Origin: CAVRCT01 sp963719645
GTDB lineage: Bacteria > Pseudomonadota > Gammaproteobacteria > DSM-16500
Assembly: GCA_963719645.1 (NCBI GenBank)
Contig: CAVRCT010000007.1
Coordinates: 186,001-250,000, forward strand
Length of the DNA: 64,000 bases
Reading direction: 5' to 3'
Of the stretch, positions 1 through 8,558 are shown piece after piece; position 1 is the first letter of the stretch; every line of letters begins with the position of its first letter. The position numbers and the translations under genes are program-made. The notes under the pieces are model-generated. The model was not told the DNA's origin, ran no database searches, and saw nothing but the letters and a program-made list of their open reading frames with translations.

Positions 1-60
1 AAGATTTGGGCGTAAGATTTTTCAGGACGACACAGCGGAGGAATATCTAAGCCCTGCGGG

Positions 61-322
61 CTGGCGGATCGACGCAAATTCCACCCATGTGTCGTCCTGA
101 AAAATATGACGTCAACGTATTTTAACCGTAGCGAGGGTACTCGCACGGAATATTTATTCAGGATCCACTTGAGTATCCTCGATCTATATAAATTCAGGAA
201 TGAGTTCTTCGTTCGTGGATCCTGAATAAATCTTACGTGCTACTGCGATAACTGCGGTCAAAAGATTTGGGCGTAAGATTTTTCAGGACGACGCATGGGT
301 GGAATTTGCGTCGATCCGCCAG
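61..322. repeat. Family A palindromic repeat, 262 bp (copy 1)
   Basis: The ends are inverted repeats: the left begins CTGGCGGATCGACGCAAATT and the right finishes with its complement ending at CCGCCAG. A second copy of the same length lies at 45220-45481. Inside are two inner palindromic arms around GGATCC. Bases 1-36 match the right part of the same repeat (CGTAAGATTTTTCAGGACGAC), so a partial third copy lies at the window edge. There is no coding potential, so it looks like a non-autonomous mobile repeat. Confidence 0.75.
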
Positions 323-359
323 GAACAAGGGGATTTATATAAAAATAATTTTTTCTCGC

Positions 360-1007
360 TTAATTCACTTCACAATCCAACGGTTCCAGAATTTCTCTTT
401 CATGAAAAGTAAAATGCCAATATTCTTTTTCATAAGGAATAAATCCAGCGCGCTCCATGGTGTTTGTTAGTAATTGGCGATTCTTCAGTGCTTCCGCACC
501 AATATGTGCCTCTGTTGCAGTCAGATGAGATAACTCATCAAAGAAATCAAAACAAGCACCCATTGGTAATAATTCACCGGTATGTAAATCAATCAGGCTC
601 AAATCAATCGTGTCACCAAAGCAATGATTCGAAACAGTCCCATTCACATAACCCAATTGTGCTAATTGGATTTTTTCAATATGCGGGTAATGAATTTCTT
701 TGCGCACTAATTCGAAGGGATCGTGAACCGGTTGATGCATCCAGTGACCAAAATCTTGGACGGCGCGTAAAGGGCGGTAACTGTCAAATACAAACAAACC
801 TAAATTCTGTTGAAATAATTCATTTTGTACTTGGCAAAGTGCGTGAGCGGCTTTTGGGGCAAATAAGCAAAGATGAATGGCGCTCTGATGATAGCCTATC
901 ACCGGTCGGCCTAAAAAATTTTCAGCGGTTGCATAAGCAAGTTTACATTGAATGGGTTTTTTGCAGAGAGTGCGACTGAGCGCTACGGCGTCGATCAGTG
1001 TTGACAT
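360..1007 (-). CDS. ddpX: D-alanyl-D-alanine dipeptidase (peptidase M15D, VanX/DdpX type)
   Basis: A 215-residue zinc dipeptidase expected to hydrolyse D-Ala-D-Ala. The family signature is complete: an SYRP motif near residue 76, the zinc motif SNHCFGDTIDL (SxHxxGxAxD type) around residue 126, and EYWHFTF near residue 195, equivalent to the EWWH zinc/catalytic motif. There is no signal peptide, so it is probably cytoplasmic, with a role in peptidoglycan dipeptide recycling rather than glycopeptide resistance: there is no vanH/vanA neighbour. It lies just downstream of two Arg tRNAs on the same strand. The family call is firm; the physiological role is inferred. Confidence 0.88.
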   Translation of the reverse strand: MSTLIDAVALSRTLCKKPIQCKLAYATAENFLGRPVIGYHQSAIHLCLFAPKAAHALCQVQNELFQQNLGLFVFDSYRPLRAVQDFGHWMHQPVHDPFELVRKEIHYPHIEKIQLAQLGYVNGTVSNHCFGDTIDLSLIDLHTGELLPMGACFDFFDELSHLTATEAHIGAEALKNRQLLTNTMERAGFIPYEKEYWHFTFHEREILEPLDCEVN

Positions 1008-1028
1008 GCGTCCCTACCTATCTGTATA

Positions 1029-1105
1029 TGGCGCGCCTGGAGAGATTCGAACTCCCGACCACCTGGTTCGAAGCCAGATACTCTATCCAACTGAGCTACA
1101 GGCGC
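1029..1105 (-). tRNA. tRNA-Arg (anticodon TCG)
   Basis: On the minus strand the 77-nt gene folds as a full cloverleaf. The acceptor GCGCCTG pairs with CAGGCGC, the D-arm contains AGCTCAGTTGGATAGAGT, the anticodon loop is CTTCGAA (anticodon TCG), and the T-arm has GTTCGAATC. The CCA end is encoded. It is followed on the same strand by the dipeptidase gene. Confidence 0.93.
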
Positions 1106-1142
1106 TTTGCTTTTAAAAAGCGAATAAGGTTAAAAATTTAAA

Positions 1143-1219
1143 TGGCGCGCTCGGAGAGATTCGAACTCCCGACCACCTGGTTCGTAGCCAGGTACTCTAT
1201 CCAACTGAGCTACGAGCGC
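1143..1219 (-). tRNA. tRNA-Arg (anticodon ACG)
   Basis: Cloverleaf on the minus strand with acceptor GCGCTCG/CGAGCGC, anticodon loop CTACGAA (anticodon ACG, normally edited to ICG) and encoded CCA. It is nearly identical to the neighbouring tRNA-Arg(TCG) except in the acceptor stem and anticodon loop, so the pair looks like a tandem duplication. Confidence 0.94.
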
Positions 1220-1308
1220 ACAGCGATTAATCTGAAATCAAGAGCGGCATAGCTTATATAAAAAAAATGGCTTAAGCAACCTTTTGCTGCTTGGAAGGAG
1301 TGTTGTTT

Positions 1309-1595
1309 TCACATAAATCCCCTTTCTCAAGCACGGCATAAACAGAGCCGCGACCGTCAGGGAGCGATCACCGACGATTTTATTTTCGCCCATCTTAATT
1401 CAGGATGCGTGACGCTCCCTGACGGTCGCGGCTCAGATCAAAAGCCGCTTATTGCGGGAATGTTTTAATCTGAGCCGCGACCGTCAGGGAGCGATCGCCG
1501 ATGATTTTATTTTTGCCTATCTTAATTCAGGATGTGTGACGCTCCCTGACGGTCGCGGCTCGGTTTATGCCGTGCTTAATTTGAGAAGGGAATAC
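1309..1595. repeat. Composite palindrome carrying two family B repeats (1345-1434, 1472-1561)
   Basis: Two copies of a 90-bp hairpin repeat, each starting GAGCCGCGACCGTCAGGGAG and closing with its complement. They are separated by a short spacer and embedded in an outer inverted repeat (CCCTTTCTCAAGCACGGCAT versus its complement near 1570-1595). Other family B copies are at 8312-8401, 8453-8542 and 39609-39695. No gene is seen in this gap. Confidence 0.8.
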
Positions 1596-1606
1596 GGATG
1601 CTATTA

Positions 1607-3037
1607 TTAAGCAGCACCCGGTGATGACAGTCGGCGGGATTGATTTTCTCGTACGGAGATATCATCAAGATTATTTGCATTTGCTTTTTTAGCACGATTA
1701 TCATTCAAGTCAAAAAAGCTTACGTAGATTCTATTGTGAATTGCGCCTTTTTTTAATTTTTGCAATGCTATTCTGGCGTTTGAGTGAGTCATCACAATTT
1801 CTGCTTCTTCTCTATTCCCATCTTGATTGATTTTCAAGGTATAGTTCCCAGCTTTGATATTTTTAGCTAATTGATTTAATTCGGTTATGTTTGCACTCGC
1901 ATGAGAATTGTGGAAAAAGGGTCTATTTTTTTTCTTTGCAGCATCAATGGCGCTCAAAATACTGAGGGCAACTTTAATTGAAACGCTTGAACTATAGGGG
2001 CTCACGCCGGGGGAAAAACGAGGGTTGACTTGTAACGCATGAGCATCGCTTGGGTCGCGCATATCTTTTTTAGCCAGATTGATTTTTTGTGCTTGTGTCA
2101 GGCGCCATCGATCTGGATTGGTATCGCCATATCGAGCGTAAGCAGCCAATTTAGCACTATATTTTGTAATGATTAAACCCGCTGTTGCGCCTAAGATAGC
2201 GCCAAGAACGAGACCTGCCACTGTGCCAAGACCCGGAAAAATAGCTGTACCAATCGCAGCACCCAATAGTGCGCCACTCTTTGCGGTGACTAACAGTGTT
2301 GCGCAAAGACCGCCGCCTGCGCCTACTAATTTCCACAGACTGCGCAGCGGGTTTTTACCTTTTTTGTCATCCCCCGTTCTTCCATGGTACGCATCACCGA
2401 TGCAGTGACCAATGTTTACGAGAGAAGATAAGGTCTTTCTGACGGCATAAGATAGGCTTTTACCAATGGCCACGGCGATCGCGCCAAATGCGACGCAACA
2501 CAGTATACAAATAAGACTAGTGCAATCGCTTGGGCCGCTGCTGCCTGGATTACAGTTATCGTCATCTTTTTTTATTTTTCCGTAAGTTTGATGATCATCA
2601 AGCGTGTCCACGCGAATGTTGTCAGTGAAATGGCTGGCTTTTGTGCCCTGATCTGTCGTTCTTAGTGGTGCGGTCGCAGAGTATTGAGGTTTGCTATCTC
2701 TTTTTGAATTTTGATTTTTGTTAGCTATGCGATCATCAATTTGTTTTTTTAAGTCCACAGGAACAAGCGTACTGTTCTTGAGTGCTTTTAGAAAAGCGAA
2801 AATGACGAGGTGATCTCCAGTTTTGGCAGCGGGATTCTGCACTAAGTGCATGTAATATTTTCTTGTCTCTTCATCTCGTTGCAGGTCAGGCTCTGGTATT
2901 TTTGCTAAAAAATCTTGATCTTTATCATCTAGCCCATCGTACCATTCTATCGCCAATGTGATGGCTTCTTTCGGGTTCAATGGTGCTAATTCCATATCTT
3001 TTGTTCTGTTGTTAGTTCTGTGACTTGCTGTTCGCAT
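1607..3037 (-). CDS. Orphan protein with two glycine-rich hydrophobic segments
   Basis: A 476-residue protein that I do not recognise. The start is supported by an AGGAG ribosome site 6 nt upstream of the ATG. The N-terminal ~165 residues are hydrophilic. A Cys-rich hydrophobic stretch follows (about residues 175-200, then a short amphipathic part). A second long, Gly/Ala-rich hydrophobic region (about 240-295) could form a helical hairpin in a membrane. The C-terminal ~180 residues are soluble and end in a basic/Ser tail. The glycine-zipper-like pattern, lack of a signal peptide and neighbourhood fit a membrane-inserting secreted effector, but that is speculation. Confidence 0.7.
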   Translation of the reverse strand: MRTASHRTNNRTKDMELAPLNPKEAITLAIEWYDGLDDKDQDFLAKIPEPDLQRDEETRKYYMHLVQNPAAKTGDHLVIFAFLKALKNSTLVPVDLKKQIDDRIANKNQNSKRDSKPQYSATAPLRTTDQGTKASHFTDNIRVDTLDDHQTYGKIKKDDDNCNPGSSGPSDCTSLICILCCVAFGAIAVAIGKSLSYAVRKTLSSLVNIGHCIGDAYHGRTGDDKKGKNPLRSLWKLVGAGGGLCATLLVTAKSGALLGAAIGTAIFPGLGTVAGLVLGAILGATAGLIITKYSAKLAAYARYGDTNPDRWRLTQAQKINLAKKDMRDPSDAHALQVNPRFSPGVSPYSSSVSIKVALSILSAIDAAKKKNRPFFHNSHASANITELNQLAKNIKAGNYTLKINQDGNREEAEIVMTHSNARIALQKLKKGAIHNRIYVSFFDLNDNRAKKANANNLDDISVRENQSRRLSSPGAA

Positions 3038-3141
3038 AACTTACTCCTGAAAAAGCCTGCTGTTCATAGCTTTATTTTCACCCTAACATGTTAAGGGAGT
3101 ATGAACAAAAAGTTAAGGAATTCTGAAGGGTTTAGATAGTA

Positions 3142-3235
3142 TGGCGGAGAGAGAGGGATTCGAACCCTCGATGGAGCTTTAAGGCCCCATACTCCCTTAG
3201 CAGGGGAGCGCCTTCAGCCTCTCGGCCATCTCTCC
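3142..3235 (-). tRNA. tRNA-Ser (anticodon GCT)
   Basis: A 94-nt class II tRNA on the minus strand: acceptor GGAGAGA/TCTCTCC, anticodon stem-loop CTCCC-CTGCTAA-GGGAG (anticodon GCT, reads AGC/AGU), a long variable arm, T-arm GGTTCGAATCC and encoded CCA. Its position next to csrA is the usual gammaproteobacterial order. Confidence 0.95.
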
Positions 3236-3276
3236 TAACGGACAACGCATTGCGGATGTAATAGTGCAGAATTAGA

Positions 3277-3486
3277 TCACTCGGATTTATCTTTCTCATC
3301 TTTCGGAGTTGTCGTCGAATTCTTTTCTTGTTGAATTCGTTGATAAATTTCTTCACGGTGAACTGAAACATCTTTCGGTGCATTGATGCCGATGCGAACT
3401 TGGTTTCCTTTTATGCCAAGCACGGTGACAATGACATCATCGCCGATTATTAATGTTTCACCCACACGTCGAGTTAATATGAGCAT
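3277..3486 (-). CDS. csrA: Carbon storage regulator CsrA
   Basis: A 69-residue RNA-binding dimer that represses or stabilises mRNAs by binding GGA motifs. The sequence starts MLILTRRVGETLIIGD and has the conserved VRIGINAPKDVSVHREEIY block with the RNA-contacting Val-His-Arg. The last ~15 residues are a charged tail typical of the family. It lies between lysC/alaS and tRNA-Ser. In Legionella and Coxiella relatives CsrA controls the switch between replicative and transmissive phases, so a role in effector control here is a reasonable inference. Confidence 0.97.
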   Translation of the reverse strand: MLILTRRVGETLIIGDDVIVTVLGIKGNQVRIGINAPKDVSVHREEIYQRIQQEKNSTTTPKDEKDKSE

Positions 3487-3620
3487 TAATCTCCTATCAA
3501 TACCTTTTACTTCTAACTGCCATTGTTAATATGTTATTACTTTCCCTGCTAACCAAAGTCAGCAATGGTAAACAATATGATACCGTTGTGCAAACAAGTT
3601 TTACATTTTTTTTTAGCTTT

Positions 3621-4871
3621 TTACATTTCCATAAATGCATCGTGTTTAGTGACAGCAAGCTTATCTAGATCAAAGGCTTTATGGACAGCATGGACGCCTT
3701 TTTCTAGCACGGTTTCATCAATCACGACGGAAATTTTTATTTCGGACGTGGTGATCATTTGAATATTGATGCCCACATCGCCTAATGCTTTAAACATCAT
3801 GCTGGCGACACCGGCGTGTGAACGCATGCCGATACCGACTAATGATAATTTAGCCACTTTTGCATTACTTTTGACGGATATTTCGCCAATTTCTTGCGCC
3901 AGTTGTTGCATGATTTTCAATGTTTTTGGGTGGTCTTTGCGTTGTAAGGTGAAGGTAAAATCATTGGTTTCTTTATCGGTGGCATTTTGGGCAATCATAT
4001 CGATTTCGATGTTTTCTGCGCTCACCATCGATAAAATAAGGCCTTCCATCCCTGCGCGATTTGGGACATTTGACAGTGAAATAATGGCTTCTTCACGGCT
4101 AAATGCGATGCCGGATACTAAACGTTTTTGCATGATGTGTTCCTCAAGAGTCACTAAAGTGCCTGCACCGTCAGTAAAGGTGGAGAGTACGCGGAGCGGC
4201 ATATTATGTCGGCTGGCTAATTCTACCGAGCGCATTTGCAGGACTTTGGCGCCTAGGCTGGCCATTTCGAGCATTTCTTCAAAGCTAATTTGCGATAATA
4301 AAGAGGCTTCCGGCAAGATGCGAGGGTCAGTGGTGTAAACGCCTTCGACATCGGTATAAATTTGGCATTCATCGGCTTTTAAGCCAATCGCAAGTGCAAC
4401 GGCTGTTGTGTCTGATCCGCCACGGCCTAAGGTGGTGATATCACCGCGTAAATTCATGCCTTGGAATCCTGCGACGACCACGACGTGACCTTCTGCTAAA
4501 TCGCGGCGGATTACATCGGTTTTGACATCTAAAATGCGGGCTTTGGTGTGAATGTCATCGGTCATAATGCCCACTTGTAAGCTGCAATAAGAGCGGGCAG
4601 AGCAGTTTTTTGCATTCAATGCCATAGCGAGTAATGACATAGAGACTTGTTCGCCGGTGGCAACTAAGACGTCATATTCACGTGGATTGGGTTCGGGGGT
4701 CAATGCCTGGGCTAATTGAATGAGGCGGTCGGTTTCACCCTGCATGGCAGAGACGACCACGACGATGTCGTGACCAGCTTGTTTTGCTTGGATGACGCGA
4801 TTGGCAACATGTTGGATGCGTTCAAGTGTGCCAACCGAGCTGCCGCCGTATTTTTGTACAATAAGTGCCAT
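3621..4871 (-). CDS. lysC: Aspartate kinase (aspartokinase)
   Basis: A 416-residue cytoplasmic enzyme phosphorylating L-aspartate, the first step towards lysine/diaminopimelate, threonine and methionine. It starts with the nucleotide-binding KYGGSSVGTLERI motif, has the catalytic segment TLGRGGSDTTAVALA (around residue 147) and the YTDVEGVYTTDPR loop, then two C-terminal ACT domains (about 265-416, with GIGMRSHAGVAS). The length matches the monofunctional lysine/threonine-regulated class. It sits between alaS and csrA as in Pseudomonas and Legionella. Confidence 0.96.
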   Translation of the reverse strand: MALIVQKYGGSSVGTLERIQHVANRVIQAKQAGHDIVVVVSAMQGETDRLIQLAQALTPEPNPREYDVLVATGEQVSMSLLAMALNAKNCSARSYCSLQVGIMTDDIHTKARILDVKTDVIRRDLAEGHVVVVAGFQGMNLRGDITTLGRGGSDTTAVALAIGLKADECQIYTDVEGVYTTDPRILPEASLLSQISFEEMLEMASLGAKVLQMRSVELASRHNMPLRVLSTFTDGAGTLVTLEEHIMQKRLVSGIAFSREEAIISLSNVPNRAGMEGLILSMVSAENIEIDMIAQNATDKETNDFTFTLQRKDHPKTLKIMQQLAQEIGEISVKSNAKVAKLSLVGIGMRSHAGVASMMFKALGDVGINIQMITTSEIKISVVIDETVLEKGVHAVHKAFDLDKLAVTKHDAFMEM

Positions 4872-4986
4872 TACTAATATCCTGAATGTTGATCATTAAG
4901 TATACACAAGCTGATTTGTTTAGCAAAGCAAAAAATGCTGTTGCGGGGATTTTTTATTAATATAGAGATTGAATAATAATGTTTTA

Positions 4987-5172
4987 TACAAATCCCCCTT
5001 GTTCCCCCTTTTTCAAAGTGGGAGACCTGCTAAGCAGCGCCGTGCTTCAACAGCGAGATATAGTGCTGCTTAGCAGATCTCCCACCTAAGCAGCGCCGTG
5101 CTTCAGCAGCGAGATATAGTGCTGCTTAGCAGGTCTCCCACTTTGAAAAAGGGGGAACAAGGGGGATTTGTC
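4987..5172. repeat. Family C palindromic repeat
   Basis: The outer arms ACAAATCCCCCTTGTTCCCC and their complement enclose two tandem copies of a segment containing GCTAAGCAGCGCCGTGCTTC. It fills the alaS-lysC gap. A second copy at 13859-14157 is interrupted by a family D element. Confidence 0.75.
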
Positions 5173-5188
5173 TAAAAAAAATTATAAA

Positions 5189-7792
5189 TCACCCCATTAA
5201 CTTTTCTTCAACCCATTTTTCTACGCTGGCCAACGCTTGTTTTAAATGCTCTGGCTGGTTGCCGCCCGCTTCTGCCAAATCGGGGCGACCGCCGCCTTTG
5301 CCGCCTACTTGAGCGGCGAGCATGTTAACTAATTCGCCCGCTTTAATTTTCGTGATATTTTCTTTTGTCACACCGGTGACAAGACTGACGCGATTATCTT
5401 GGACAACGGCCAAGGTAATCACCGCATTGCCTAATTTATTTTTTAATTGGTCAACTACACTGCGCAATGATTTTGGATCAATGCCATCGATTTTTGCCGT
5501 TAAAACTTTTACGCCAGCAATTTCTTTGGCTTGCGCGACTAAATCTTGGCTGAGCGAACTGGCTAATTTTTCTTTGATTTGTTCGAGATGTTTTTCCAGC
5601 ACGCGAATTTTTTCTTCGGATTGCTGTAATTTTTGGCGTGCTTCGAGATCGCGCTTATCTAACCAATTTAATGCGCCTTCGCCCGTCACCGCTTCAATGC
5701 GGCGAATGCCTGCTGCAATACCCGACTCAGACGTGATTTTAAAAATGCCAATGTCGCCCGTGTGATGGGCATGCGTGCCGCCACATAATTCAACGGAATC
5801 ACCAAAGCGCACGACGCGAACTTTGTCACCGTATTTTTCGCCAAACAATGCCATTGCACCGCTTTGAATCGCTTCTTCCGGCGTAGAGATGCGCACCACG
5901 GATTCATGATTGGCGCGAATTTCTTCATTGACGCGTTGTTCAATGTGTTTTATTTCGTCGGCAGTTAATGGATTGTGGTGCGAAAAGTCAAAGCGTAATC
6001 GTTCGGGTTCTACAAGAGATCCTTTTTGAATGACATGCGTGCCCAGCACTTGGCGTAACACCATGTGTAACACATGTGTTGCAGAATGGTTTAACACGGT
6101 TGCAGCGCGACGTTTTTGATCGACGGTAGCAGAGAGGGTGTCACCTATCAGCAATTTGCCTTGACTGACTTGGCCAAGATGCACATGCGCTTGGCCTTGT
6201 TTTTGTGTGTCTGTGACTTGGAATACATTACCTTTTCGATGTAACGTACCTTGGTCACCGACTTGGCCGCCGGATTCTGCATAAAAAGGCGTATTGTCTA
6301 AAATGACCGACCCTTTTTCGCCCATTGATAATTCTGTAACGGCTTGGCCATCGCGGTAAAGCGCGACAATTTTGCTGGCATCTTCAGTCAATAATTCTTG
6401 ATAACCCATGAACTCAGTCGGTGTGTCAAGATGAGCACCTACGCAATAGTCTGCTTCAAATTTGCTGGCTTGCCGCGATCGTTCACGTTGTTTTGTCATC
6501 TCTGTTTCAAAACCAGCAAAATCCACTTGTAAATGACGCTCACGCGCAATGTCAGCGGTTAAATCAATCGGGAAACCATACGTATCATATAATTTAAATA
6601 AGGTGCTGCCGGGAATAAGCGTGCCTTGCAAATCACTGACGGCTTGCTCAAACAGTTTTAATCCTTGTGCTAATGTCACCATGAATTGTTCTTCTTCTTG
6701 ACGCAATACATTTGCGACATGTTTTTTTGCGGCGCGTAATTCGGGATAAGCTTCACCCATTTCGTTTGCCAGCGGTTCTACTAATTTATAAAAAAATGGT
6801 TCGGTCAAACCCAGTTTGTTGCCGTGACGTAATGCGCGGCGAATAATGCGGCGCAATACATAACCGCGTCCTTCATTCGCAGGGATCACACCATCCGTTA
6901 TCAAAAAAGAACAAGAACGAATATGGTCGGCAATGACGCGCAGCGAGGTATTGGTTAAATCACTTATCCCAGCAAGCTTTGCGGCGGTTTGAATGAGGGC
7001 TTGAAATAAATCGATGTCGTAATTGTTGTGTACGCCTTGCATGACTGCGGCAATTCGTTCTAATCCCATGCCGGTATCCACAGATGGTTTGGGCAGTGGG
7101 GTGAGCGAACCATCGGTTGCTCGTTCAAATTGCATGAACACTAAATTCCAAATTTCAATATAACGATCACCGTCTTCATCGGGACTGCCGGGTGGGCCGC
7201 CCGCAATCTCAGCGCCGTGATCATAAAAAATTTCAGTGCAAGGGCCGCACGGTCCTGTTGCACCCATGGCCCAAAAATTACTGCTTTCGCCGCAGCGAGT
7301 AAAACGGCTGGGGTCGACTTTTAATTCGTTTAACCAAATATCAGCAGCTTCTTCATCGTCTTGATAGACGGTGATCCATAATTTTTCGGGAGGCAACTGC
7401 ATCTCTTGGGTTAGAAATTCCCAGGCAAATTGAATGGCGTCGCGTTTGAAATAATCACCGAAACTAAAATTACCGAGCATTTCAAAAAAAGTATGATGGC
7501 GCGCGGTATAGCCAACATTTTCTAAGTCATTGTGTTTGCCGCCTGCGCGTACACAGCGTTGTGAAGAAGTTGCGCGTTTGTAAGAGCGTTCTTCTTTGCC
7601 GAGTAACACATCTTTGAATTGCACCATGCCAGCATTGGTGAATAATAAAGTTGGGTCATTGCCAGGGACGAGTGAACTGCTCGGCACGACCTCGTGTTTT
7701 TTGCGATGAAAATAATCGAGAAACCGGCTGCGAATCGCATTTGCGCTTAAATATTGAAGAGTAAAACCACGAAATATTTTTTTATTACTCAT
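5189..7792 (-). CDS. alaS: Alanine--tRNA ligase
   Basis: Charges tRNA-Ala in the cytoplasm; 867 residues from the chosen start, the usual length. N-terminal class II catalytic core (FLDYFHRKKHEVVPSSSLVP, GRGYVLRRIIRRALRHG), then the editing domain with zinc-binding NHSATHVLH and CGGTHAHHTGDIG, then the C-Ala domain ending with the GGKGGGRPDLAEAGG motif. A longer reading frame exists upstream but overlaps recX. The ATG at 7792 gives the family-like N-terminus and overlaps the recX stop by a few bases, implying translational coupling. Confidence 0.97.
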   Translation of the reverse strand: MSNKKIFRGFTLQYLSANAIRSRFLDYFHRKKHEVVPSSSLVPGNDPTLLFTNAGMVQFKDVLLGKEERSYKRATSSQRCVRAGGKHNDLENVGYTARHHTFFEMLGNFSFGDYFKRDAIQFAWEFLTQEMQLPPEKLWITVYQDDEEAADIWLNELKVDPSRFTRCGESSNFWAMGATGPCGPCTEIFYDHGAEIAGGPPGSPDEDGDRYIEIWNLVFMQFERATDGSLTPLPKPSVDTGMGLERIAAVMQGVHNNYDIDLFQALIQTAAKLAGISDLTNTSLRVIADHIRSCSFLITDGVIPANEGRGYVLRRIIRRALRHGNKLGLTEPFFYKLVEPLANEMGEAYPELRAAKKHVANVLRQEEEQFMVTLAQGLKLFEQAVSDLQGTLIPGSTLFKLYDTYGFPIDLTADIARERHLQVDFAGFETEMTKQRERSRQASKFEADYCVGAHLDTPTEFMGYQELLTEDASKIVALYRDGQAVTELSMGEKGSVILDNTPFYAESGGQVGDQGTLHRKGNVFQVTDTQKQGQAHVHLGQVSQGKLLIGDTLSATVDQKRRAATVLNHSATHVLHMVLRQVLGTHVIQKGSLVEPERLRFDFSHHNPLTADEIKHIEQRVNEEIRANHESVVRISTPEEAIQSGAMALFGEKYGDKVRVVRFGDSVELCGGTHAHHTGDIGIFKITSESGIAAGIRRIEAVTGEGALNWLDKRDLEARQKLQQSEEKIRVLEKHLEQIKEKLASSLSQDLVAQAKEIAGVKVLTAKIDGIDPKSLRSVVDQLKNKLGNAVITLAVVQDNRVSLVTGVTKENITKIKAGELVNMLAAQVGGKGGGRPDLAEAGGNQPEHLKQALASVEKWVEEKLMG

Positions 7793-8231
7793 AAACAGGC
7801 TCATCAAAAATGCTTTTAATCTGGGTCGGCGTGAAGCCGCGGTAAAGTAAAAACCGCATGTGTTGGCTGCGGGATTTAAAATCATGCGGTAATTGGCCTT
7901 TAAAACGTTTTTGCCAAACTCGCCGCACGTCAGTAAACCAAGCATTATCAGCCATATTTAAATGATGTTCAATGAAATCTTCAGTGATTCCACGCTCGAG
8001 TAATTCAGCTTGAATGCGGACAGGGCCGTAGCCTTTTGCTCGGCGAGCTTGAATATAATTTTCAATAAAACGGGTGTTGCTGAGTAAACCTTGTTGAATG
8101 AGTTGATCGATCACGGGTTGAATGTCTGCGCGTTGGAATTGTTTGCTGAGGAGTTTGCGCATTAATTCTGTTTCGGAGTGTTCGCGGCGCGCGAGGAGGT
8201 TCAGGGCTGTTTGTCGGATGGGGGTTGGCAT
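7785..8231 (-). CDS. recX: RecX, RecA regulator
   Basis: A 148-residue protein of three tandem three-helix repeats that caps RecA filaments and limits their extension. Recognised by ALNLLARREHSETELMRKL at the N-terminus, RRAKGYGPVRIQAELLERGI in the middle and RFLLYRGFTPTQIKSIF at the end. It lies between recA and alaS; its stop overlaps the alaS start. Confidence 0.95.
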   Translation of the reverse strand: MPTPIRQTALNLLARREHSETELMRKLLSKQFQRADIQPVIDQLIQQGLLSNTRFIENYIQARRAKGYGPVRIQAELLERGITEDFIEHHLNMADNAWFTDVRRVWQKRFKGQLPHDFKSRSQHMRFLLYRGFTPTQIKSIFDEPVYE

Positions 8232-8311
8232 GGCGAGTGCTCCTGCAACGTTAACTTTTCAGATTAAAACATTTCTCAGGGCGCTGCTGCATCATGCGCA
8301 GCTTTTAATCT

Positions 8312-8542
8312 GAGCCGCGACCGTCAGGGAGCGTCACGTATCTTGAATTGATATAGGCGAAAATAGAATCGCCGGTGATCGCTTCCTGACGGTCGCGGCT
8401 CAGATCGAAACATTTCTCAGAGCGTTGCTGCATCATGCGCAGCTTTTAATCTGAGCCGCGACCGTCAGGGAGTGTCGCGCATCCTGAATTAATATAGGCG
8501 ACAATAGAATCGCCGGTGATCGCTCCCTGACGGTCGCGGCTC
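8312..8542. repeat. Two family B palindromic repeats in the recA-recX gap (8312-8401, 8453-8542)
   Basis: Each 90-bp unit is a hairpin bounded by GAGCCGCGACCGTCAGGGAG and its complement. The linkers also repeat: a stretch ending in CATCATGCGCAGCTTTTAATC precedes both units. The pair could act as a strong hairpin between recA and recX and lower recX readthrough. That role is inferred. Confidence 0.85.
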
Positions 8543-8558
8543 AGTGACGGCGCGAGAA

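Noticed and set aside
464..979. Plus-strand 171-codon frame opposite the dipeptidase
   Set aside because: It is antisense to a gene with a complete catalytic signature and has no recognisable features.
1345..1561. Possible CRISPR array
   Set aside because: The repeated units are 90-bp palindromes found as pairs at scattered loci, with no regular spacers and no cas genes.
7793..7945. N-terminal extension of AlaS
   Set aside because: It lies wholly within recX and adds residues absent from the family; the ATG at 7792 fits.
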